A stretch of 5,306 nt of DNA from Phycisphaerae bacterium (GTDB lineage: Bacteria > Planctomycetota > Phycisphaerae > JAAYCJ01). The stretch spans positions 1-5,306 of the forward strand of contig WFQY01000563.1 in the NCBI GenBank assembly GCA_015486815.1. The letters run 5' to 3'. Position 1 is the stretch's first letter. The number at the start of each line of letters is the position of its first letter. The notes beneath the pieces are model-generated. The model made no database searches. It was given only the letters and a program-made list of their open reading frames with translations, and was not told where the DNA came from. A program made the position numbers and the translations under genes. Shown one piece after another: positions 1-4,672 of this stretch.

Positions 1-32
1 ATATTATATATAATACTGTCGCAAATATCGAT

Positions 33-1157
33 ATGATTAAAATTTTGCATCTGATCTCGACATTTAAGATAAAAACCGATACGAAATGGCTGATGCGATT
101 GCTGCCCGCGATTGACAAAGATAAATATCAGCTGATTGTCGGTGCATTCTATGACGACGGACCCGTCCGTGAAAAATTCGAGCGGTTGGACATCGAGACA
201 TTTCTGCTCGGATATCCACGTACTTATGATATGCGTGTGCTTTATCCGCTGATAAAAAAGATACGTCAGCTCCAGCCGAATATTATCCATACTCATCTCC
301 TCCGTGCGGATCTTTTCGGCGGATTAGCAGGCAGGATTACACATACCCCCGTTGTCTCGACAATATATGCGCAAGGAAAATACTTCCGCGCCAATAAACG
401 TTTACTCGACCCGCTGATAGATAAAATCACATATCAACTGCCTAACCATTTCATCGCTGTCTGCAAATCGATAAGAGAGGATTTAATTACCAGATTGCAC
501 ATTCCACCCGAAAAAATTACTGTTATCCATACAGGCATCGATATTCCTCGAACAGATGCACGTCAGCTTGATGATATACGCAGAAAATACGCTATTTCCG
601 AAGGCGAAAAAATCATTCTTGTTCCCGCAAGGCTAAGCTACGAAAAGGGAATCGAAAGTTTCCTCTATGTGGTCAAGATACTCACGGAACGAGGAACATC
701 AGCTCGTTTTATGATAGCAGGCGACGGCCCGATGAAAAACGAGCTTCAAGCATTAGCTGACGAACTTGGCATTGCTGACCGAGTTGAATTTTTGGGCTTC
801 GTCGAGCAAATCGAGGCACTGATTAAGCTCGCTTATGCGGTGGTAATACCATCGTATTCCGAAGGACTGCCTAATGTCGCTTTGGAGACATTTTCGGCAG
901 GTACACCCCTAATAGCATCATCTGTAGGTGGACTTATCGATTTGACTGAATATAATTCAGAGGCTGTTATACTCGTAAAACCTAACGACCCCCCCGATTT
1001 GGCCGATAAAATCTTACAGGCTCTGAACAATCCCGAGCAAATGCGTTCGATGGTCAGTGCCGCAAGAGCAATAATCGATGAGTTTTTATCTACGGAAAAG
1101 GTAGCCCGAAAATATGAGTCTTTGTACCAAACAATCTGCCGTTTCACAACACCATAG
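33..1157 (+). CDS. GT4-family glycosyltransferase (GT-B fold)
   Basis: This is a retaining glycosyltransferase of the GT4 type. It is predicted to move a sugar from a nucleotide-sugar donor onto a lipid-linked glycan at the cytoplasmic face of the membrane. The N-terminal acceptor domain (about 1-175) opens with 'MIKILHLIS' and carries 'IIHTHLLRADLFGGLAGR' at 84-101. The C-terminal donor domain has 'ARLSYEKG' (199-206, with Arg200 and Lys205 in the usual donor-phosphate positions) and 'AGDGP' (229-233). It also has the E-x7-E signature 'EGLPNVALE' with Glu277 and Glu285. The length of 374 aa is normal for the family. The start at 33 fits the family N-terminus, but no ribosome binding site is visible and the frame stays open to the left edge, so a few more residues are possible. 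The 3' end overlaps the next gene by 44 nt. Family assignment is firm; donor and acceptor cannot be read from the sequence. Confidence 0.93.
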   Translation: MIKILHLISTFKIKTDTKWLMRLLPAIDKDKYQLIVGAFYDDGPVREKFERLDIETFLLGYPRTYDMRVLYPLIKKIRQLQPNIIHTHLLRADLFGGLAGRITHTPVVSTIYAQGKYFRANKRLLDPLIDKITYQLPNHFIAVCKSIREDLITRLHIPPEKITVIHTGIDIPRTDARQLDDIRRKYAISEGEKIILVPARLSYEKGIESFLYVVKILTERGTSARFMIAGDGPMKNELQALADELGIADRVEFLGFVEQIEALIKLAYAVVIPSYSEGLPNVALETFSAGTPLIASSVGGLIDLTEYNSEAVILVKPNDPPDLADKILQALNNPEQMRSMVSAARAIIDEFLSTEKVARKYESLYQTICRFTTP

Positions 1158-1923
1158 TTATCAAGGTGTTATAGTAGACGACTTTAATCTCTGGCCATAC
1201 GGAAGCTCGCGGTTTATCGAAGATTTGACAAACAGGGCGATTGAACATCAACGAACATTTGCCTGCTATCTTAATGCTTACACATATAATATCAGCGTAG
1301 CTGATGAGCAATATCGGTCTATACTCAAGTCAGCGGATATTTTATATCCCGACGGGATGAGCATTTCTCTTGCAGCGTGGCTTAGCTCGGGCAGATGGAT
1401 AGAAAGGATGACGGGACTTGATTTTTCCGATTCTTTTTTTTCTGCCTGCGAAGAGCGGGGTTTAAGTCTTTATTTTTTAGGGGGTAAGCCCGGAATAGCT
1501 GAGCGTGCAAAGCAGAATATTCTTCGCAAATATCCTAATTTGAAAATTGTCGGGACACATAACGGATATTTTTCTTTGGACGGAGAAGATGTAGAGCGGA
1601 TAATAAATGACATCAATCAAAGTCAAGTTGATATTTTGTTGATAGGTATGGGAAGTCCGTTGCAAGAGGAATTCGGATATCGATATCGAAATAAACTTAA
1701 TTCGCCTGTGATATGGGTGGTAGGGGCGTTGCTCGATTATTATGCGGGCGTGGAAAAGCAGGCACCGCGTTGGATAGGGCGTATAGGACTTGAATGGCTG
1801 TTTAGGCTGATTCAAAATCCAAAAGGCAAATGGAAGCGATATTTGGTTGGTAACTGGATTTTTGCTTACAACATATATCGAGCCATTGTGAAAGGACGGG
1901 CAAATGAGACTGGAAACCATTGA
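1114..1923 (+). CDS. WecG/TagA/CpsF-family glycosyltransferase (GT26)
   Basis: This 269-aa protein belongs to the GT26 family. Its members add the second sugar (N-acetylmannosamine, its uronate, or glucose in different members) to an undecaprenyl-diphosphate-linked first sugar. Family blocks appear in order: 'LNAYTYN' (53-59), 'ADILYPDG' (74-81) with Asp80 at the position of the proposed catalytic base of TagA, and 'ERMTGLD' (97-103) with Arg98. These are followed by 'LYFLGGKPG' (119-127), 'LLIGMGSPLQEE' (175-186), and 'APRWIGRIGLEWLFRL' (217-232). The family's usual Thr-x-Asn reads Tyr52-Leu-Asn54 here. The basic, aromatic C-terminal tail is where TagA contacts the membrane. The ATG at 1114 lies inside the upstream GT4 gene and is the only reasonable start before the conserved region; a purine-rich 'ggaaaagg' precedes it by about 12 nt. 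The gene overlaps its neighbours by 44 nt and 20 nt, which implies translational coupling. The exact sugar is unknown. Confidence 0.93.
   Translation: MSLCTKQSAVSQHHSYQGVIVDDFNLWPYGSSRFIEDLTNRAIEHQRTFACYLNAYTYNISVADEQYRSILKSADILYPDGMSISLAAWLSSGRWIERMTGLDFSDSFFSACEERGLSLYFLGGKPGIAERAKQNILRKYPNLKIVGTHNGYFSLDGEDVERIINDINQSQVDILLIGMGSPLQEEFGYRYRNKLNSPVIWVVGALLDYYAGVEKQAPRWIGRIGLEWLFRLIQNPKGKWKRYLVGNWIFAYNIYRAIVKGRANETGNH
1892..1896 (+). promoter_or_regulatory. Ribosome binding site deciding the sugar transferase start
   Basis: AAGGA lies 7 nt before the ATG at 1904, inside the end of the WecG-family gene. It supports 1904 rather than the in-frame ATG at 1925, which has only weak purines before it. 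The 20-nt overlap between the two genes follows from this choice. Confidence 0.6.
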
Positions 1924-2551
1924 GATGGATATAGATATAGAAAGAACTACGTTTTACTCCGTTGCCAAAAGGATTATGGATATAGTTCTGTCAATTACTT
2001 TAGTGATATTAACCGCTCCGATTATGCTCATTGCTGCGATTGCTATTAAGCTGACATCGCCAGGCCGGATTATTTTTAGGCAGAAACGAGCGGGGCGATA
2101 TGGAAAGATATTTACTATGCTCAAATTTCGCACGATGGTAGATAATGTTGATAACGAGGACGATATTCTCAACCATCCTGACGGCCAAAACGGACCGGTA
2201 TTTAAGCTCAAAGATGATCCTCGGATCACGAAAATAGGCAAAATTCTTCGGCGGACAAGTATTGATGAGCTTCCTCAGCTTATAAATGTACTCAAAGGAG
2301 ATATGTCCATTATCGGGCCGAGGCCGTTGCCGTTGAATCAAGTACGATTTGACACCTTAGCGGAACGAGCAAGGCTTTCCGTTAAACCCGGCATTACCGG
2401 TTTATGGCAGGTTTCGGGTAGAGCTGACCTGCCTTATGAAGAATGGATTCAGCTTGACTTATATTATGTTGCCCATCGCAGCCTGCGTCTGGATTTGTGG
2501 ATATTACTTAAAACGATACCAGCTGTCCTATCCGGTAGGGGAGCATATTAA
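1904..2551 (+). CDS. Initiating sugar-phosphate transferase (short monotopic phosphoglycosyl transferase)
   Basis: The product transfers a sugar-1-phosphate from a UDP-sugar to undecaprenyl phosphate, the first committed step of surface glycan assembly. It is 215 aa, the short catalytic-core form (as in PglC or the C-terminal half of WbaP). It lacks the multi-pass N-terminal region of long family members. A basic 'AKRIMD' (21-26) precedes one hydrophobic re-entrant segment (about 28-50). 'SPGRIIFRQKRAG' (52-64) and 'MLKFRTM' (72-78) follow. The catalytic Asp-Glu dyad is Asp121-Glu122 in 'SIDELPQL', and then come 'IIGPRPLP' (136-143) and 'KPGITGLWQVSGR' (161-173). All key residues are present. 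It is the last gene of the polysaccharide run and faces a convergent gene 61 nt away. The first sugar (for example Glc, Gal, GlcNAc or a bacillosamine type) cannot be read from the sequence. Confidence 0.95.
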   Translation: MRLETIEMDIDIERTTFYSVAKRIMDIVLSITLVILTAPIMLIAAIAIKLTSPGRIIFRQKRAGRYGKIFTMLKFRTMVDNVDNEDDILNHPDGQNGPVFKLKDDPRITKIGKILRRTSIDELPQLINVLKGDMSIIGPRPLPLNQVRFDTLAERARLSVKPGITGLWQVSGRADLPYEEWIQLDLYYVAHRSLRLDLWILLKTIPAVLSGRGAY

Positions 2552-2555
2552 GTTT

Positions 2556-2604
2556 ACAGTCTTTAGTCCTTAGCTTTTGGCTTTTAGCTAATAGCTACAG
2601 ACTA
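2556..2604. repeat. Degenerate heptanucleotide tandem repeat in a convergent gap
   Basis: The gap between the convergent genes is filled by a 7-base periodic sequence. Successive units are ACAGTCT, TTAGTCC, TTAGCTT, TTGGCTT, TTAGCTA and ATAGCTA (2556-2597), closed by an AGACT at 2599-2603 that mirrors the first unit. The consensus is roughly TTAGCTT. Heptad repeats of this kind are known from intergenic DNA of several bacterial groups (for example the STRR heptamers of cyanobacteria). The copies here are imperfect but keep the 7-base phase for six units. Confidence 0.65.
2558..2603. terminator. Possible bidirectional hairpin between convergent genes
   Basis: AGTCTTTAG (2558-2566) can pair with CTACAGACT (2595-2603) with one mismatch. 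A competing small hairpin, TAGCT (2585-2589) with AGCTA (2593-2597), lies inside it. Placement just after the sugar transferase stop and just past the end of the leftward gene suits a shared terminator. No clear U-run follows on either strand and the stem is A+T-rich, so this is weakly supported. Confidence 0.25.
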
Positions 2605-2612
2605 ATTTAAGC

Positions 2613-3137
2613 TTAATCTTCCGATTGGGATGTATCGCATTCATCTTCATTCCAATCACTTCTTAAGCGAACGTCTTTTTGACCGGAAAGTTCTCCCGGT
2701 TTGCTCCACTCGGTATCTCCTTTTCTTCTGTATTCGAACCAGCACTGGCCTTTATGATTATGTTGATGTCGGAAATGCCAGCCCGCTCGTTCCATCATAG
2801 GCCTAATCCAACCGACACAATGGCTGCAATAATCGTGATAAAATTTTCTGTTTGCGTTTAGGATAAATCCCAGGCTCGGACAGCTATGCATATCGTAACG
2901 GAAATAGTCGCCTGAGAAGCATATATGAGCGTCGCACTCTTCGCCTATCGCACTATACGCCCAGTGCCTCACCATCGCTAACACTTCATCTTCAGCGATA
3001 GTATCGTAAAGCTCTTTTATCGCTTCTTTTGCTATCGCTTGCTCCCAATATTTTCTCAGGTCATCTTCGCCGAAGTTTCTGCGTATAAATTCAAACGTCC
3101 AGTCGTAATATCCGATGAAATCATTTACTCCGAGCAT
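2613..3137 (-). CDS. Conserved-looking protein of unknown function with Cys/His-rich centre (paralogue B)
   Basis: I do not recognise this 174-aa protein. It has no signal peptide or membrane segment, so it is probably cytoplasmic. An N-terminal helical part contains 'NFGEDDLRKYW' (21-31) and 'MVRHW' (55-59). The centre has 'SCPSL' (85-89, Cys86) and 'HDYCSHC' (101-107, with His101, Cys104, His106 and Cys107). It continues with 'MMERAG' (114-119), a run with His121, His124, His126 and His128, and 'GQCWFEYR' (130-137, Cys132). The Cys and His spacing would suit metal binding, though this is inference. The last 35 or so residues are charged and acidic and are absent from its paralogue. The CP, CxxC and GxCxFxY layout loosely recalls the L-2-amino-thiazoline-4-carboxylate hydrolase-like group, but I could not confirm this. 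AAGGA precedes the ATG by 10 nt. The gene starts 6 nt after the upstream paralogue ends, so the two form an operon. Confidence 0.85.
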   Translation of the reverse strand: MLGVNDFIGYYDWTFEFIRRNFGEDDLRKYWEQAIAKEAIKELYDTIAEDEVLAMVRHWAYSAIGEECDAHICFSGDYFRYDMHSCPSLGFILNANRKFYHDYCSHCVGWIRPMMERAGWHFRHQHNHKGQCWFEYRRKGDTEWSKPGELSGQKDVRLRSDWNEDECDTSQSED

Positions 3138-3143
3138 ATCTAT

Positions 3144-3557
3144 TTATTCCTTTATGAAAATCATTTTGTATTTACCATCGCCCGATTCGAATTCGAATTT
3201 ATGTCCCGACCGCTCCGCTAACACCGTTCCCATCACGGGAATATGATTATAATACCAGTCGGGAATATCACATTTGAAATGTCTGAGCCAATATATAGCG
3301 GGGCATTGTTTGACGTCTATTATGACTCTGTTTTGTTCGCGTATGACATCGACTTGTGCTTTCGGTTCCTTGTCGAAATATTCCCGCCAATGTCGGGCGA
3401 TTGCACCGAGTCCGCCCGTTTTGAATTTTTCTATTACCGGTGCATAATATTCCTCTGCCATTTCCCGCCAATATCGTTCGAGGGTATCATAACCGTAATT
3501 ACTCTCGATATGCCTGAAAGTAGCTAATATTGCGGGGTAAAATCCTTCAAATGCCAT
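3144..3557 (-). CDS. Protein of unknown function, shorter paralogue A of the downstream gene
   Basis: This 137-aa protein aligns with the 174-aa product of the next gene. Shared elements are N-x-G-x-D-x-L-x-x-YW (20-30, against 21-31 in B), 'IARHW' (53-57, against 'MVRHW'), Cys85-Pro86 (against Cys86-Pro87), and the 'ERSG' block (115-118, against 'ERAG'). Between 102 and 118 it aligns without gaps to 103-119 of the paralogue. There Cys104 and Cys107 of the paralogue are Tyr103 and Ile106 here, while the His between them (His105) is kept. The late Cys in 'GQC' is also missing (here 'GKYK'). It has no acidic tail, signal peptide or membrane segment. The start is supported by AAAGGA 7 nt before the ATG and by a good promoter further upstream. 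The function is unknown. The loss of the Cys pair suggests a regulatory or partner subunit, or a different ligand from its sister. Confidence 0.82.
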   Translation of the reverse strand: MAFEGFYPAILATFRHIESNYGYDTLERYWREMAEEYYAPVIEKFKTGGLGAIARHWREYFDKEPKAQVDVIREQNRVIIDVKQCPAIYWLRHFKCDIPDWYYNHIPVMGTVLAERSGHKFEFESGDGKYKMIFIKE

Positions 3558-3576
3558 TGAGTTATCCTTTCAAACT

Positions 3577-3595
3577 GTCATAACACTTTTATGAC
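3577..3595. promoter_or_regulatory. Perfect inverted repeat, operator-like, at the leftward transcript start
   Basis: GTCATAA (3577-3583) and TTATGAC (3589-3595) are exact inverted copies separated by 5 nt. The repeat lies between the leftward promoter and its first gene. It overlaps the predicted transcription start and shares GAC (3593-3595) with the adjacent inverted repeat. It could be a repressor site in DNA or a 7-bp hairpin in the leader RNA. Confidence 0.5.
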
Positions 3596-3616
3596 GACAT
3601 TGTATTATATGTCGTC
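3593..3616. promoter_or_regulatory. Perfect inverted repeat, operator-like, over the leftward promoter
   Basis: GACGACAT (3593-3600) and ATGTCGTC (3609-3616) are exact 8-bp inverted copies with an 8-nt A+T-rich spacer. The repeat covers the -10 element and part of the spacer of the leftward promoter, the usual place for a dimeric repressor to block polymerase. Centre-to-centre distance from the neighbouring repeat is about 18-19 bp, close to two helical turns, so dimers on both sites would lie on nearly the same face. Confidence 0.5.
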
Positions 3617-3628
3617 CGTATCTGTCAA
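3599..3628 (-). promoter_or_regulatory. Sigma70-type promoter for the paralogue pair
   Basis: Read on the minus strand, a perfect TTGACA (3628-3623) is followed after 18 nt by TACAAT (3604-3599), one base from the consensus -10. Overlapping alternatives are TATAAT (3609-3604, spacer 13, too short) and TAATAC (3607-3602, spacer 15). Transcription would start near 3592, giving a leader of about 35 nt before the ATG at 3557. Confidence 0.55.
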
Positions 3629-3644
3629 GTAACGAAAATTTAGC

Positions 3645-3673
3645 TTTAATCATCTGGCAGAGTTTAATATACT
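3645..3673 (+). promoter_or_regulatory. Possible weak promoter for fabD
   Basis: TATACT (3668-3673) matches five of six -10 bases. Seventeen bases upstream the -35 hexamer is only TTTAAT (3645-3650, three of six). Transcription would start near 3680. A promoter is expected here because the gene upstream points the other way, but the match itself is modest. Confidence 0.35.
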
Positions 3674-3700
3674 ACAACAAGGAACTTTTGTGTGATATTT

Positions 3701-3707
3701 GGAGAGG
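3701..3707 (+). promoter_or_regulatory. Ribosome binding site deciding the fabD start
   Basis: GGAGAGG lies 10 nt before the ATG at 3718. It selects this ATG over the in-frame TTG at 3688, which would add ten residues that do not fit the family N-terminus. Confidence 0.7.
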
Positions 3708-3717
3708 TAAAATCATT

Positions 3718-4638
3718 ATGGCGATTGCATTTTTATTTCCCGGACAGGGTGCCCAGTTTGCAGGTATGGGAGCTGATTTGTATGAAAATTTTTCGTCAGC
3801 TAAGGAAATTTACGACAGAGCTGACGAAATTGTAGGATATGAATTGAGTAAGTTATGTTTCGATGGTCCTGCGGAAAAGCTAAACGCCACCGATATACAA
3901 CAGCCTGCTATTTTCGTTACATCCGCAGCGGCACTTCAAGCGATGCGTGAGAGCGAAAAATACCGCAGTGTTATGCCCGATTATTGTGCCGGTCTGAGTC
4001 TGGGAGAATATACAGCGTATTATGCAGCTGATGCCTTTAATTTCGAAGATGCATTGAAGCTTGTCCAAGCACGCGGGTGGTTTATGCAGCAGGCAGCTGA
4101 CGCCAGCGACGGTGCGATGGTCTCTATAATCGGACTCGATGACGATAAGGTAATAGAGATATGCGAGCAGGCTCGCGGTGATGATGTATTGGTGCCTGCG
4201 AATTTTAATTGTCCCGGCCAGGTTGTGGTCTCGGGTCATAAATCCGCGTGTCAACGGGCAGCGGAGTTAGCTGAGCAGGCAGGCGCAATGAAGGTTATTA
4301 CTCTTGATGTTGCAGGTGCATTCCATTCGCCACTAATGGCGCCAGCTGCGGAAAAACTCAAAGCGATGCTCAATGAGACGAATATAAGCAAGCCTAAGGT
4401 GCCTGTAGTTGCGAATGTCGATTATCAAAGTTATGATAATCCCGATGAAATTCGCGATAGTCTGGCACGTCAGCTTACGTCAAGCACCTATTGGGCGAAG
4501 TCGATAAATAAGCTAATAGAAGCGGGTGTCGATAATTTCATCGAGATAGGACCGAAACGAACGCTTTGCGGATTTCTCAAACGGATAAATCGCAAACTTA
4601 GACCTGCGAGCGTAGGAGGATTAGCTGATTTGCAATAA
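3718..4638 (+). CDS. fabD: Malonyl-CoA:acyl-carrier-protein transacylase
   Basis: FabD loads malonyl groups from malonyl-CoA onto the phosphopantetheine arm of acyl carrier protein, supplying the extender unit for fatty-acid synthesis in the cytoplasm. The 306-aa length from this start matches the usual 300-315. 'FPGQGAQ' (7-13) forms the oxyanion-hole region. 'GLSLGEY' (92-98) carries the nucleophile Ser94, and 'QARGWFMQ' (117-124) has Arg119, which binds the malonyl carboxylate. 'NCPGQVVVSG' (164-173) contains Gln168, and 'AFHSP' (201-205) contains the catalytic His203. The common GHSLGE reads GLSLGE here, a variant I associate with planctomycete-like sequences. The Arg marks it as malonyl-specific, as in fatty-acid synthesis. 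It is not next to fabH, fabG, acpP or fabF in this window. It is followed after 34 nt by an ATP-grasp gene and preceded by a divergent pair. A discrete trans-acting acyltransferase for a polyketide-type pathway is a less likely reading. Confidence 0.95.
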   Translation: MAIAFLFPGQGAQFAGMGADLYENFSSAKEIYDRADEIVGYELSKLCFDGPAEKLNATDIQQPAIFVTSAAALQAMRESEKYRSVMPDYCAGLSLGEYTAYYAADAFNFEDALKLVQARGWFMQQAADASDGAMVSIIGLDDDKVIEICEQARGDDVLVPANFNCPGQVVVSGHKSACQRAAELAEQAGAMKVITLDVAGAFHSPLMAPAAEKLKAMLNETNISKPKVPVVANVDYQSYDNPDEIRDSLARQLTSSTYWAKSINKLIEAGVDNFIEIGPKRTLCGFLKRINRKLRPASVGGLADLQ

Positions 4639-4660
4639 TACTCATTTATGGTAAATCGAA

Positions 4661-4666
4661 AGGGAG
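4661..4666 (+). promoter_or_regulatory. Ribosome binding site of the ATP-grasp gene
   Basis: AGGGAG lies 6 nt before the ATG at 4673. The ATG at 4648 is in a different frame and upstream of this site, so it is not the start. Confidence 0.65.
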
Positions 4667-4672
4667 TCAGAA

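Noticed and set aside
9..14. TATAAT close to the left edge, 18 nt before the GT4 start codon.
   Set aside because: The region is a simple A/T run, no -35 can be seen because the window begins there, and the GT4 gene is probably inside a longer operon.
2607..2616. Ten-base palindrome TTAAGCTTAA over the stop of the leftward gene.
   Set aside because: It is short and A+T-rich, partly set by the stop codon, and expected often by chance in DNA of this composition.
3185..3198. Perfect 14-bp palindrome ATTCGAATTCGAAT.
   Set aside because: It lies inside paralogue A and is produced by the codons for Phe-Glu-Phe-Glu (TTC GAA TTC GAA); coding explains it without a regulatory role.
3243..3527. Rightward open frame of 94 codons opposite paralogue A.
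   Set aside because: Paralogue A has a promoter, a ribosome binding site and a homologue next door, whereas this frame has no recognisable motif; it is a shadow frame.
2613..3557. Idea that the paralogue pair is a toxin-antitoxin or phage-defence unit.
   Set aside because: Two small genes under a repressed-looking promoter fit the outline, but neither protein shows a nuclease, DNA-binding or other defence motif, and they are homologous to each other, unlike a usual toxin-antitoxin pair.
3688..3717. N-terminal extension of FabD from a TTG at 3688.
   Set aside because: The ten extra residues include the ribosome binding site and do not resemble a FabD N-terminus; the ATG at 3718 is well placed.
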